64,000 bases of DNA from Omphiscola glabra. Lineage: Eukaryota > Mollusca > Gastropoda > Lymnaeidae. The stretch spans positions 28,126,348 through 28,190,347 of the forward strand of contig OZ024804.1 in assembly GCA_964017045.1 (NCBI GenBank), given 5' to 3'. Both the position numbers and the translations under genes were made by a program. This document shows positions 1 through 12,908 of this stretch, piece by piece (positions within the stretch are counted from its first letter, which is position 1; every line of letters begins with the position of its first letter). The notes below the pieces were generated by a model, which saw only the letters and a list, made by a program, of their open reading frames with translations, ran no database searches and had not been told where the DNA came from.

Positions 1-808
1 CGGTCCTGATTTTTGTGCTCAGTACGGCAGTTTCACTGAGAATATTAGTCATTCAAAATATTTTTATATTTTTAAAAAAGTAGTTAGAATAATGCTCACC
101 ATTCAATTATAATTTAGAAAACAAACTCTTTCACACTTTCCAGAAAAATGGAATATCCGGGGATTACTTACAAAATGATTGTTCAAAGCATTGTAAGGCC
201 ATGAGACTCAGTTTAAAAATAGAAGTGTGAAAAGTAAAGAAGAATTACTTTGTTTAGAATAAACGGTTTATTAAAAAAACAAACTTTCTAATAAATTTAA
301 ATGGGCGATTCATATGTAGGTTCAGGTTTGTATTTTGGTGCGCAGAAATCTACAAAGTTATATATTGCTGGCATCTTATTCCTATAAGGGCTTTTATCTG
401 TTAAAGTTGGGTGACTAATTCATCCAGTCATTTTTTAATACTACCTGTATTAACTGTCTTAAATTATGAGTATTTTCATGATTTAAACATTTTAAATTTC
501 AACCCCTCAGAATTATAATTCGCTTCTAAATAATTTCATAAAGTCATGATCAGTGTGGATAATGTAAATTTTGACGGTGGCATTTTCGTTGACACCTGAA
601 AAATATCTGGTATTTCGGACTATTTTCTTTAAATATATTATACAATTGTCGGGTGTCTTGGAATATTCCTTTTAAACATATTTTTAAAAAAACGATTCCA
701 CAAAAAACTATACCCCAAAAGTGTTCATGGGGTACTTGTCCCTCAGTTCAAAGAAGTTAAAAGCCAACTCTTTGGTTTGCAGACGTATGACATATGTGAC
801 ATTGCCAC
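1..808. other. AT-rich sequence without recognised gene
   Basis: I see no coding exon, RNA gene or clear repeat here. The stretch is AT-rich with short homopolymer runs. The small minus-strand reading frame across 708-893 covers the end of the transposon that starts at 809 and has no coding signal beyond being open. Confidence 0.5.
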
Positions 809-3315
809 CAGGGTTTCTTTCAGGCATATCTCGGGGGGAGGGGGGGTACCTCCCCTCGGGGAAAGTCAAGTGCCCCCCTAGCAAAATGTGCACACTATAA
901 AGATTATATTTTATTAAAAATGAGTCAATTGTATTTTTTAAACGGTTTTAAAAAGATTAGTATATGGTGCCTTTAACCGATTACAATTAGTGGAAACTAT
1001 GAAATAACGCTACGCTCGATATTTGATGATCTACATGTTTATGGCTAATTTTGTTAAAGGCAGAAATGTTATTATTGTTACTCACTTAACTTTCCCCTAA
1101 TTCTCAAAATATCGTATTCCTACTCTATCAATATCATTTATCTTCACTGCACAAGACACTTGACATGTCCTTGTTCCAAACCTGCAACACGATCGCAAAC
1201 ACTTCGCCCTAGTCAATTGCGACTTACAGAATCTACCTACAGTCGAAGAGAGGCCAAATTTTGACATTTCTTGCACTAACAAAGTGTGCTAACCTTCTAT
1301 TTGAATTTACAGTCATTAAATTTGTTAGAATAATGTCATAGCCAGTCAATTTTTAAGATTAACATTTTAATAGAGAAAACACGATTGTTGACATCAACAC
1401 ATCAAAATCCCCCCTCTCCCTTGTCAACAATTGTCAAACATTTCCGACCCCCCCCCCTATTTTGTTGACATAGTCAATGGTTGACACCTTATAAATATCG
1501 TACTAACCACTCCAGATTACAAGCGGATGTCTTACTTCCTATAGTTCGCATAGTATATCGGTATTTTTCGCAACTTTACAAGTCTAAAGATTTTAATAAC
1601 ACTGTATTTACCGTATTTATCGACGTATAACACGCACCGGCATATAACACGCACCTCATTTTAAAAAGGAAATTTTAGGAAAAAAACTTAACATTATATC
1701 GGCGTATAACACGCACACATCATTTGCACCCTATTTTCAGGAAGAAAAAGTGCGTGTTATACGCCGATAAATACGGTAATTACTTTTCCATCAATATGAA
1801 GGTGGACAATTTTAAAAATAGTTCTTGCTAAGTTTCAATCATGCGCAAACTATCTTTACATTATATTTCATCATAAAAACATGAATTTTAAGGTAGGGAG
1901 AGGTGTAAATTATAAATTGAATGATAAGATTAGTCTTTAAAAAAATAAATCCATCTCAACGAGTCCTTGTGTGTTGAGTTTTAGAAAATTGAAACTTGAA
2001 AAAAAAAAAATGAGATAACTTTTTTAACTTAAGAATTTAATGAGATCATACAGAAAGTTCACATTTCATCTATGATTCTATCGAAGCGTTTGTGTTTTCT
2101 TTTAATACTTTTGTAACAATATTTCCTGCATAACAATAGATACAATAGTACGTAACCTACATTTATTATACCCCACCTATTTTCACGATTTTTTTTAAAT
2201 AATAATTTTTCACGATGGGAATAAAGATGTTACTGAACTAGCCTTTCGATTGTCAATTCTATAAAAAAAATGTAGGTACTAGTTTTAGAAAAAAAAATTT
2301 TTTTCCCTAATTTGTTAAATTTAAAATAAATTCTGTAAATTTGTTTTTAAAATAAAGCGTTTTCTGAGAGGCAATTTGTAATTTATCTAAAAAAAAAAGT
2401 TATAGAATTTTGCAATTACAAATGAACATTTCAATCAAGTGAATATTGGGAAATATATACTTTATTTGCATACGATTTCCCTTAGATAAAATCACAGATT
2501 AATCAATATATATTGTCTTTTGTAAACAACTTACGTCTTCTTAAAATAGTTATATCGTTCATATACGATTTATAATAATGAACAGCTTTCAAAACCTATA
2601 CAAATGTATAACACTTTCTAAATAACAAGTAAAATTTAGAAGTATATTGAAAAGGTAGGCTAATTATTATAACTACGTTGTTTTTTCTCATTTGCCTTCA
2701 GCATATAAAATAATGTTTGTAGGGATTTTTAGTGATGAACCCATTTTAATTATTTGTGTGTGTGTGTGTGTTGAAAACTTATTTATTAATTAAGTAGCTA
2801 TCCCCCAAATAATGTAAATGAAAAATAGAAGCCACATTACTATTTTTAGTAATATTCAATTATTTTTTTGTGTGCATAACACAAGCAGATCAAGCACTTT
2901 TCCACCCCCCCCCCCCCAAATTTTCCATAATGCATCGAGAGCTGATAATTAAAAAAATATCCTCATCACATCTATAAACTCCTAAAATATCCGAGGCAGC
3001 CAGCATCATAAGGGTTGCTGGGTGCACACGATGGTTCTAAGCTTAAGTCACATCCACATTTTAAAACTAGGATTCCTTCCGTTGCTCTACGATTAGGTGT
3101 AGAATTTTGCAAAACTAAATTCAGATATGTGATTAAATGCATTCTTGTATTTTTAATTTATGAAAAATTATTTTGTGGATTTTAAAGATTTAATAGGTGA
3201 TATTAAGCTAGGGCAAAAGCGTACCCTCAATGGGGACACAACTAGAATGAATTTAAGATGTCTTTGATCATTATTGGGAGTGGGATTTGGGGAGGAGGCT
3301 GAGTCCCCTGAACAT
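809..3315. mobile_element. Decayed non-autonomous hAT-like DNA transposon, copy 1
   Basis: The left end carries CAGGGTTTCTTTCAG followed by a G-rich tract. The sequence inward to about 3315 matches, in inverted orientation, the element at 44248-46401. Shared landmarks include the stretch around 965-1010 (matching about 46245-46280), the block around 1520-1600 and the block at 2960-3130. No transposase reading frame is visible. A separate 171-bp MITE is inserted at 1609, and about 400 bp around 1080-1490 has no counterpart in the other copy. The hAT assignment rests only on the CAG...-type terminal inverted repeat; the right boundary is approximate. Confidence 0.6.
1609..1779. mobile_element. 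171-bp MITE with long terminal inverted repeats
   Basis: The ends are inverted repeats of about 28 bp, beginning ACCGTATTTATCG and ending CGATAAATACGGT, flanked by TA on both sides. The motif CGTATAACACGCAC recurs inside each half, so the element is sub-terminally repetitive. There is no coding capacity. The TA flanks fit a TA target-site duplication, as made by Tc1/mariner-like transposases, but the superfamily is an inference. It sits inside the older element 809-3315, and the other copy of that element has no insertion at this place. Confidence 0.75.
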
Positions 3316-4886
3316 AATTTTTTTTTATAAATTTAAAACGGAGGGATGCACTTTTGTGCATACCTGAATACATTGTATAAAAATAATTCATCATTAATTA
3401 AATTCAATTTTCAACATCGATCAGTCCAATATGTGGGCGGCTACACCGAAAGGGCGCGTAACGACCACAAAAAAATGATGTTTGTGTATAATATATAGAG
3501 TTCATTTGCGATACATCCGGCGGACCACACCATTTAATGTGGTAGGCGTGGGTTCTACACCAATGATAACATTAAAACAGCGATCCAATAAAAAAAACAC
3601 CATATTTTCATACGTCTCTTGCACCCGTTCAACGTAAGGGGCAGTCCATATATTACGTGCACAATGAGCATGTGTATGACAGCGTGGTGGTGCCACCAGA
3701 ATGCACCTAGATTTATTCATACATTATGCAATAGTTATCCTGACAGTCTCTAATAGAACTGTCACCTACAAACCTGTTCAATCCATAATTTATTATTAGG
3801 TCTATTAAGGCTATTAAAAATATCACCACAATAGTTCTCTTTTATCTTACTAATGCTTTGAAATGTCATAAATAGCTCGATAGATATAGCTGTAGCGGTA
3901 TTTAGCCAGGTGATAACACACTGTAGTCTTTCCGTGCTGGTCACGTCATTATTTCGTTCGGTGAGCAACCCCCCCCCCCCAGGGTGGGGCAAAAATATCT
4001 TTTAACCGGGTCTCTTAAAATTGTAGTTCTGACGGGCTTATACGTAGAATTTTAAACGACATCTCAAAACCGTACATCGTACGTCAAAATAGTAAGAGTA
4101 AACAGGTTTTTATAGACTCTTTAATTTTTTCCCCTCAACAATGCGATTCTCAGTTCTTAACCACACCCCCCCCCCCCTAAATATTCCCTCCCCCAAAATT
4201 CAAAACAATATACATAATTCTAACCCCTTAATTGATTTAAGGAACATTTGGAACAATGAAAGTTAACTACTTACATATTGGGATACAAGTAAAAAAAGAA
4301 AGTATCCAAGAATTTGAAAACGCACAATGTCAACACTCCGAAGAAAAGCTTCTCTCTCTTGATACAATTATATCCTCTGAACTCCAGCACAGCCTGTCTT
4401 TGTTTAGGTTGTCCTTTCCTCAGAGATGAACCGGGGGTGCTTGTTCACTAATAAATTTGTAAAAATCTCCTTGCCAGGACTGGTAGTATCTAGGATACAA
4501 CTTGTTTGAGATACACTGTACAGCTGTTTTTGGCCGGTCGTCTGCTTGGGGTATCACGTGACCACCAATCCTATTAACCCAGCTTGACTCAACTGAAATG
4601 ATGGGGGTGGTACTGTATAATTTAAAAAAAGAGACAGTCCAAAAATGTGTAATTATGCGCGTTCCTGTGAGGTCATCGTGCCCTTTAATCACCTACTGGT
4701 AATGGAGTCATGGCACCTATACGCCTGGCTATAGCCAAGGGAATTAAACTCAGAGTTAAATTACATTGTGTGTGTGTACTTAAAAGTTCACTGGTCGTCG
4801 ACCAAGCGTTTATCTTTACATACTTTTTATTCTGGCACTTAAGTGCTGTATGTAACCTTTAGGAGAAGACTATGTCTACAGAAGAC
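3316..4886. other. Intergenic sequence, no recognised gene
   Basis: The sequence is AT-rich, with several poly-C runs (near 3970 and 4167). Two open stretches on the minus strand (3502-3720 and 4420-4692) lack any domain I recognise and have no supporting splice sites. I would not annotate a gene here. Confidence 0.5.
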
Positions 4887-7800
4887 AGGTGTTGTGATAG
4901 ATAACTCCATGGTCAACTATGCCATCTTTAGGTGGTGTGATAGATAACTCTATGGTCAACTATGCCATCTTTAGGTGGTGTGATAGATAACTCTATGGTC
5001 ACTATGCCATCTTTAGGTGGTGTTATATGACTCCATGGTCAACTACGCCATCTTTAGCTGGAGTAATAGATAACTCCATGGTCAAATATGTTATCTTTAG
5101 GTGGTGTGATAGATAACTCCATGGTCAACTATTCCATCTTTAGGTGGTGTGATAGATGACTCCATTGTCAACTACGCCATGGTTAGTTGCTGTGATAGAT
5201 AGCTCTATGGTCAGCTAGGCGATATATAGGTGGTGTGATAGATAACTCGATGGTCAGCTATGCCATCTTAAGGTGTTATGATAGATAACTCCATGGTCAA
5301 CTATGCCATCTTTAGGTGGCGTGATAGATGACTCCATGGTCAACTACGCCATGTTTAGTTGGTGTGATAGATAACTCGATGGTCAGCTATGCCATCTTTA
5401 GGTGTTGTGATAGATAACCCGATGGTCAGCCATGCCATCTTTAGCTGGAGTAATAGATAACTCCATGGTCAAATATGTCATCTTTAGGTGGTGTGATAGA
5501 TAACTCCATGGTCAGCTATGCCATCTTTAGGTGGTGTGATAGATAACCCGATGGTCAGCTATGCCATTTTTATGTGTTGTGATAGATAACCCGATGGTCA
5601 GCTATGCAATCTTTAGGTGTTGTGATAGATAACCCGATGGTCAGCTAGGCAATATTTAAGTGTTGTGATAGATAACTCTATGGTCAGCTATGCCATCTTT
5701 AAGGGTTTGGGGTAGATAACTCTATGGTCAGCTATGCCATCTTTAGGTGTTGTGATAGATAACCCGATGGTCAGCTATGCCATATTTAGGTGGTGTGATA
5801 GATACCCCGATGGTCAGCTATGCCATCTTTAGGTGGTGTGATAGATAACCCGATGATCAGCTATGCCATCTATAGGTGGTTTGATAGATAACCCGATGGT
5901 CAGCTATACATTTTTAAGGTGGTGTGATTGATAACCTGATGATCAACTATGCCATCAATAGGTGATGTGATAGATAACCTGATGGTCAGCAATGCCATCT
6001 TTAGTTGGTGTGATAGATAACCCGATGATCAGCTATGCAATCTATAGGTGGTGTGATAGATAACCCGATGATCAGCTATGCCATCTATAAGTGGTGTGAT
6101 AGATAACTCGATGATCAGCTATGCCATTTATTGGTGGTGTGATAGATAAATCGATGGTCAGCTATGCCATCTTTAGCTGGTGTGATAGATAACACGATGG
6201 ACAGCTATGAAAACTTTATGTGGGAGTGATAGATAACTCGATGATCAGCTATGCCATCTATAGGTGGTGTGATAGATAACCCGATGATCAGCTATGCTAT
6301 CTATAGGTGGTGTGATAGATAACCCGATGATCAGCTATGCCATCTATAGGTGGTGTGATAGATAACCCGATGATCAGCTAAGCCATCTATAGGTGGTGTG
6401 ATAGATAACTCGATGATCAGCTATGCCATTTATTGGTGGTGTGATAGATAAATCGATGGTCACCTATGCCATCTTTAGGTGGTGTGATAGATAACCCGAT
6501 GGTCAGCTATGCCATCTTTAGGTGGTGTGATAAATAACCCGATGGTCAGCTATGCCATCTTTAGGTGGTGTGATAGATACCTTGATGTTCAACAATGCCA
6601 TCTTTAGATTGTGTGATAGATAACTCGATGGTCATCTATGCCATCTTTAGGTGGTGTGATAGATAACACGATGGTCAACTATGCCATCTTTAGGTGGTGT
6701 GATAGATAACCCGATGGTCAGCCATGCCATCTTTAGCTGGAGTAATATATAACTCCATGGTCAAATATGTCATCTTTAGGTGGTGTGATAGATAACTCCA
6801 TGGTCAGCTATGTCATCTTTAGGTGGTGTGATAGATAACTTGATGGTCAGCTATGCCATCTTTAGGTGGTGTGATAGATAACCCGATGGTCAGCTATGCC
6901 ATCTTTAGCTGGAGTAATAGATAACTCCATGGTCAAATATGTCATCTTTAGGTGGTGTGATAGGTAACTCGATGGTCAGCTTTGCCATCTTTAGGTGGTG
7001 TGATAGATAACCCGATGGTCAGCTATGCCATTTTTATGTGTTGTGATAGATAACCCGATGGTCAGCTATGCAATCTTTAGGTGTTGTGATAGATAACCCG
7101 ATGGTCAGCTAGGCAATATTTAGGTGTTGTGATAGATAACTCTATGGTCAGCTATGCCATCTTTAAGGGTTTGGGGTAGATAACTCTATGGTCAGCTATG
7201 CCATCTTTAGGTGTTGTGATAGATAACCCGATGGTCAGCTATGCCATATTTAGGTGGTGTGATAGATACCCCGATGGTCAGCTATGCCATCTTTAGGTGG
7301 TGTGATAGATAACCCGATGATCAGCTATGCCATCTATAGGTGGTTTGATAGATAACCCGATAGTCAGCTATACATTTTTAAGGTGGTGTGATTGATAACC
7401 TGATGATCAGCTATGCCATCAATAGGTGGTGTGATAGATAACCTGATGGTCAGCAATGCCATCTTTAGTTGGTGTGATAGATAACCCGATGATCAGCTAT
7501 GCAATCTATAGGTGGTGTGATAGATAACCCGATGATCAGCTATGCCATCTATAGGTGTTGTGATAGATAACTCGATGATCAGCTATGCCATTTTTTGGTG
7601 GTGTGATAAATAAATCGATGGTCAGCTATGCCATCTTTAGCTGGTGTGATAGAAAACCCGATGGTCAGCTATGCCATCTTTATGTGGGAGTGATAGATAA
7701 CTCGATGATCAGCTATGCCATCTATAGGTGGTGTGATAGATAACCCGATGATCAGCTATGCTATCTATAGGTGGTGTGATAGATAACCCGATGATCAGCT

Positions 7801-8152
7801 ATGCCATCTATAGGTGGTGTGATAGATAACCCGATGATCAGCTAAGCCATCTATAGGTGGTGTGATAGATAACTCGATGATCAGCTATGCCATTTATTGG
7901 TGGTGTGATAGATAAATCGATGGTCACCTATGCCATCTTTAGGTGGTGTGATAGATAACCCGATGGTCAGCTATGCCATCTTTAGGTGGTGTGATAAATA
8001 ACCCGATGGTCAGCTATGCCATCTTTAGGTGGTGTGATAGATAACTCGATGGTCATATATGCCATCTTTAGGTGGTGTGATAGATAACCCGATGGTCAGC
8101 TATGCCATCTTTAGGTGGTGTGATAACCTAATTGTTAACTATGCCCCCTGGA
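4887..8152. repeat. 43-bp minisatellite array, about 75 units
   Basis: The unit is about 43 bp, with core GGTGGTGTGATAGATAACCC followed by a variable GATGGTCAGCTATGCCATCT segment. Units diverge by substitutions at fixed positions, such as CCATGG, CGATGG and CGATGATC variants. A block of roughly 1.1 kb is present twice, 1464 bp apart: rare variants at 5701 and 6221 recur at 7165 and 7685. The array therefore grew by unit slippage and also by a large segmental duplication. No coding role is apparent. Confidence 0.95.
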
Positions 8153-8277
8153 AACTACTGTAAACAAAGTTTGGTCTTCAGGAGATAGAACGAGATCTAT
8201 TCCTGAGCTCCAGTTTGAGACCCTTTGTCTCTGCTATAAAAATAATTTAGGTCCTTGTAAAAACAGATTTGTTCTGG

Positions 8278-8494
8278 TTTGCATTGTCTTGCGGATCAAA
8301 TTATCCCCCTTAAGTTGCATTGCCTTGCTGATGAAATTATCCCCCTTTAGTTGCATTGCCTTCCTGATCAAAGTATCCCCCTTTAGTTGCATTGCCTTGC
8401 TGATGAAATTATCCCCCTTTAGTTGCATTGACTTGCTGATCAAATTATCCCCCTTTAGTTGCATTGCCTTGCTGATCAAATTATCCCCCTTTAG
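8278..8494. repeat. 36-bp minisatellite, 6 units
   Basis: Six units of about 36 bp share the core AAATTATCCCCCTTTAGTTG. Because 36 is a multiple of three, the array is open on both strands. Those short open frames are by-products of the period, not genes. Confidence 0.9.
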
Positions 8495-8582
8495 ATTACT
8501 TAATTAAATCACGTTTGGTTGTTTATGTACCACTTTTATGCACGAGACGTCTACCCTTTTAGGTCGGTACTATGTAATGTGG

Positions 8583-9631
8583 TGGTCCGAGGGCCCCAGG
8601 TAGCTGGTTAGAGGGCTCCAGGTAGCTGGTTCGAGGGTTCTAGGTATCTGATCCGAGAGCCCAAGATAGATGGTCCGAGGGTCCCAGAAAGCTGGTCCGA
8701 GAGCCCCAGGTAGCTGGTCCGAGGGCCCCAGGTAGCTGGTCCGAGAGCCTCAGGTAGCTGGTCCGAGGGTCCCGGTAGCTGGTCCGAGGGCCCCAGGTAG
8801 CTGGTCCGAGGGCCCCAGGTAGCTGGTCCGAGGGTCCCGGTAGCTGGTCCGAGGGCCCCAGGTAGCTGGTCCGATGGCCCCAGGTAGCTGGTCCGAGAGC
8901 CCCAGGTAGCTGGTCCGAGGGCCCCAGGTAGCTGGTCCGAGAGCCTCAGGTAGCTGGTCCGAGGGTCCCGGTAGCTGGTCCGAGGGCCCCAGGTAGCTGG
9001 TCCGAGGGCCCCAGGTAGCTGGTCTGATGGTCCCAGGTAGCTGGTCCGAGAGCCCCAGAAAGCTGGTCCGAGAGCCCCAGTTAGCCGGTCTGAGAGCCCC
9101 AGGTAGCTGGTCTGAGAGCCCAAGGTAGCTGGTCCAAGGGCCCCAGGTAGCTGGTCCAAGGGCCCCAGGTAGCTGGTCCAAGGTAGCTGGTCCGAGGGTC
9201 CCAGGTAGATGGTCCGAGGGCCCAGGTAGCTGGTCCGAGGGCCTCTGGTAGCTGGTCCGAGGGCCCCAGGTAGCTGGTCCGAGGGTCCCGGTAGCTGGTC
9301 CGAGGGCCTCAGGTAGCTGGTCTGATGGTCCCAGGTAGCTGGTCCGAGGGTCCCGGTAGCTGGTCCGAGGGCCCCAGGTAGCTGGTCCGAGGGCCCCAGG
9401 TAGCTGGTCCGAGGGTCCCAGGTAGCTGGTCCGAGGGCCCCAGGTAGCTGGTCCGAGAGCCCCAGATAGATGGTCCGAGGGTCCCAGAAAGCTGGTCAGA
9501 GAGCCCCAGATAGATGGTCCGAGGGTCCCAGAAAGCTGGTCCGAGGGCCCCAGGTAGCTGGTCCGAGAGTCCCAGGTAGCTGGTCTGAGAGTCCCAGGTA
9601 GCTGGTCCAAGGGCCCCAAGTAGCTGGTCCA
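8583..9631. repeat. GC-rich 22-bp minisatellite, about 47 units
   Basis: The unit is GGTCCGAGGGCCCCAGGTAG plus CT, repeated about 47 times with one- or two-base indels. It contains the self-complementary GGGCCC, so single strands could fold. Its GC content is far above that of the surrounding DNA. Overlapping minus-strand open frames of up to 294 codons (repeating Leu-Gly-Pro-Ala-Thr-Trp) arise from the repeat and are not supported as proteins. Confidence 0.95.
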
Positions 9632-10872
9632 CAAAAAAAAGTTTTCTTAATTAAGAAATCAATATTTATGTGATACATTCTGCTGGTTCATCTCTTTCAA
9701 AAATGTAACAGGGGCCTTCTTAAGAAGTTTGATTCTAAGCAAACCAGTACACATATTCTAAATTTCTTTTAATCCCCCCCCCCCCCAAACACATTACCAT
9801 GTCCACTATGTACATAGTACTGGGATTTTCAAATCAGTTCTTAACAAATCAACACAAAAAAAATCCGTTTCCCTTCAACAATACAATAACCTTGCCTAAG
9901 AGCTCTGAGGATTATGTTTAAGTTTTTCTACAGTTTTCCAACAGGCATTCGCTCCTATATCAATGAAAATATGTGACAATCCTTTGTGGTAAAATGGCTA
10001 CCCATTTATAAGCACTAGTATAACCGGTTGTTTATATGGCACTGTAATAAATAATGACGGGACCCCCAGCACACCCCCACATATTGCACTGTGTGCGTCC
10101 TCTGACCTCTGACCTCAAGTTTGTTTACGTGTGTCTAGCCTAGTTTGTTTCCTGGTTTTGACATAATTAATGAATGGTGTTATGAGGAATAGGAACACAT
10201 GACTTTTACGTGTTATAAAACAGCCCCCACCCAACATCCCCATTTTTAAAGAAATATTTCATCTGTAACAAGCTAAATAAGTGTAACTGTTCTACAACAA
10301 CGATTCCCATACATTTTTACACCACGCCTCAAATGAGCATATAGATTGTTTTAAACCCCCCCCCCCCCCCCGCCTTCTTTTTCCCCGTTTTTTTTCTTTT
10401 CTTCCGTAACAAGTTAAAGGAGTGTAACTATTCGAATACAATGTTACCCATAAATATTTTTTACACCGCGCCCCAATTAAGCGTTTGTTAATCCACACCC
10501 ACCCGCCTTTTTCTTTCCCCTTGCTCCTTATTTAAATGAAAGAACTTAAAAATAGCACCGCCAGGAAAACTGAATTTCAAAAGCTTTCACAATCTGTTTT
10601 GACCTTGACAGTCAATAGTGTAGAATAAAACTTACCCCAAAAAAAGTTTATCAAATAAATAATTATTTCCTTGCAGTAAATGACAAACAATAAAAAGCAT
10701 CTAACGTTAAAAATAGTGCTATCAAGAATTGCCCCCCACCTCCCTTCTCCTCGTCCCTGTTTTGCGTTAGAACGTACTTACGTCGTAAATCAGACGCTTA
10801 CTGTCACAACGCAAGCTTCAACCACTGCTCTTACAGCCAACGAAACAAAAAATTAAATAATATATATATATA
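9632..10872. other. Intergenic sequence with a short diverged duplication
   Basis: No gene is recognised. Two diverged copies of about 140-160 bp lie at roughly 10268-10408 and 10409-10500. Both begin near ACAAG(C/T)TAAA and share a GTGTAACT(G/A)TTC motif and a ...TTTTTACACC.CGCC block. Long poly-C runs occur near 9774 and 10356. Confidence 0.5.
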
Positions 10873-11037
10873 TACGGCCAAAGCCCCAAATCGGCCAAAT
10901 CGGGAACTGGCCGGCCAAATCTGGAAGTGGCCAATATCGCATCACATTGACCGGCCAATGTCCGATCTTTTCTAGGTTTCGGGATTTGGCCAGCCAGTTT
11001 GCGAAATGGCATGGGGCGATCGGCCAAAGTCGGAAAA
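10873..11037. repeat. Left long terminal inverted repeat of the integrase-type element
   Basis: This stretch begins TATACGGCCAAAGCC and is rich in GGCCAAA and GGCCGGCC sub-repeats. It is the approximate reverse complement of 12737-12908. Both copies end outward in a short TATATA run. The pairing frames the dead transposase between them. Confidence 0.75.
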
Positions 11038-11286
11038 AAAGGTCATGAAAGATTTTGGGTGTTAGTATACTGTAATGATAATAATATTATATTGATTATA
11101 CTAAATTGCCAAAAAGTCAAATTAGTTTATTACAGTAAATGACCAATCTCTATCATCACTTGTTACAACAAGATGAACTTTTATGACGTTTCGAATGACA
11201 CAGCAGTTTGTTATTTTTACATTGGTAGTGCAATTGCATCGAGTGTAGCCTTGACCGCAGGTCAGTGATTGTGAAGACGTGACGGT

Positions 11287-12720
11287 TCATAGTGATTTTT
11301 CTTCTGTGCCCACGGATGCCAATGTGAGCAGTTTCTCGCGCAGAACAGTAAATTCACTTCTGGAAAACAGTTGTTTGAGAACACCATGTTCTGTTCCTAA
11401 CTTGTAGAAAGCGTCCTCGACTTTCATGACAACTGCAAGGACCCATCGTGGATCACCGCGACCTCTGTCAACATCTGGTATACGGATGCGTACATTTTCT
11501 CCAACTTTCGCTGTCGGGAATTTTGCATCTGAATTTTTTAGCATCTTGGCACCTTGAGTTTGCAAACTAGCATGAGCTGCATGCTGACCTCTTGTTCCTT
11601 ATTCCTTGTTTATGACATAGTCTGAAAGTAAGTTTCCCTCCGTATCCTTCTTCTGCTTCATTACTTATTCCACAAATTGCGTGGACATTGTTGCCGCAGG
11701 ATCCACAAGAATGGGCTGAACTACACTCTCTTTCACACAATACACAGAATAAGTTTGCATTGTTACTGTCAGGCAACTGGTCTCGACTTTCCGATGGCTC
11801 CGGTGCCACGGCAGCAGGTTCGTTTGCGGAGGAAGTCGTTGCATTTATAGCTTCCTCCATTTGTTGTTCGACGTTCTCATGATCTTCGTCTGTGACTAAG
11901 CTATGGACAACTTCTCTTGGCAGATTTGAGGTGCTCAGTCTTTCTTTTGCTTTGCAGCCAAATATGGCCTCATATGGCGACTGCTGAATTCCTTGATGAA
12001 AAAAACGGTTTTTCATGAATTGAATGAATTTGAGGCTCTCAGCCCAATGTGTTGATTCATTTGTATGCATCCATGTCATCATCATATTCTGAATATCTTG
12101 GTTGGCACGTTTGACTGAACCTTGTCTTTGGCTATGCCTCGGTTTTTCGTGAACTAATTTCAGTTCTCGCCACATGTTCTTTAGTCCATTTATAACTTGA
12201 TTCGCAAATTCTCTTCCATTATTTGATTTGAGCACGCTTGGAGCACCTATGGTGGTGAAGACATCCAGTAGTTGGTAAGCAACTTCTTCTGCTTTTTTGC
12301 TTTTCAAAGTTCGCAACAATATGAACTTCGTTAAATGATCCTGGTAATTGAGTATAAACTTGTATTCCCCGTCTGGATTACTTTGCATATCTATAAGATC
12401 TACCTGGCATCTTTAGTTAAATTCTTTAAATATCAAAGGTTTAGAAACTAGACCTTTCTTAGGATTAGTCAATTTGGTCTGACATGGCTTGCATAAGCGG
12501 AGATACAATGTAATTATTTCCTTGGTGACATTTTTGTACTTAGTTTGTAGCTCCTTTTCCATCCATGTGCGACCTCCATGTCCAATTTTGAAGTGAGTAT
12601 TATTTAGCAAGTCGAATAACTCTTCTGTGTGCACATAGTACAAAATAACGCTATTTTCTTCTGTTACTGGCACAATACGTTTTTCTTTGCCGTCAACTTC
12701 AATGACATCATATTTTCTTA
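11287..12720 (-). pseudogene. Dead integrase-type (KRBA2-like) transposase
   Basis: Read on the minus strand, the order is: an H2C2 integrase zinc-binding module (about 12660-12470; His-x4-His in the THFKIGHGG region, Cys-x2-Cys in LCKPCQ), an integrase catalytic core (about 12410-11900), a PHD-like Cys/His zinc finger (about 11760-11600), and a C-terminal basic domain (11565-11287). It resembles the rve-type transposases related to vertebrate KRBA2. It is broken in several ways. An in-frame TAA at 12413-12415 separates the zinc-binding module from the core. The second catalytic Asp (normally S-D-N-G) is Asn, and the catalytic Glu (normally G-S-V-E-R) is Lys. A frameshift near 11570-11590 separates the zinc finger from the tail. 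The N-terminus runs straight into the right inverted repeat and seems truncated. The family name comes from memory of the protein pattern, not from an alignment. Confidence 0.8.
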
Positions 12721-12736
12721 GTCAACGACAGTCAGC

Positions 12737-12908
12737 ACATTGAATATTGGCCCGGGATTTCCCGCCAGTTCGCGAACTGGCCGGCCAAAGTAGCATATAC
12801 ACCTGCCATTTCCAGTACATCGGACATTGGCCACACACCTCGGCCAAAGTGCGAAATGGCCGGCCAATTCGGGAACTGGCCGAACATCGGGCTTTGGCCG
12901 TATATATA
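12737..12908. repeat. Right long terminal inverted repeat of the integrase-type element
   Basis: This is the approximate reverse complement of 10873-11037, ending GGGCTTTGGCCGTATATA. The arms look about 70 % alike by eye. Both hold clustered GGCCAAA/GGCCGGCC motifs, which could be transposase-binding sites. No clear target duplication is visible because both flanks are TATA-like. Confidence 0.7.

Noticed and set aside
8608..9634. Overlapping minus-strand frames rich in Gly-Pro-Ala-Thr-Trp, collagen-like at first sight
   Set aside because: They come from the 22-bp minisatellite, shift frame often, and have no Gly-X-Y periodicity, signal peptide or splice context.
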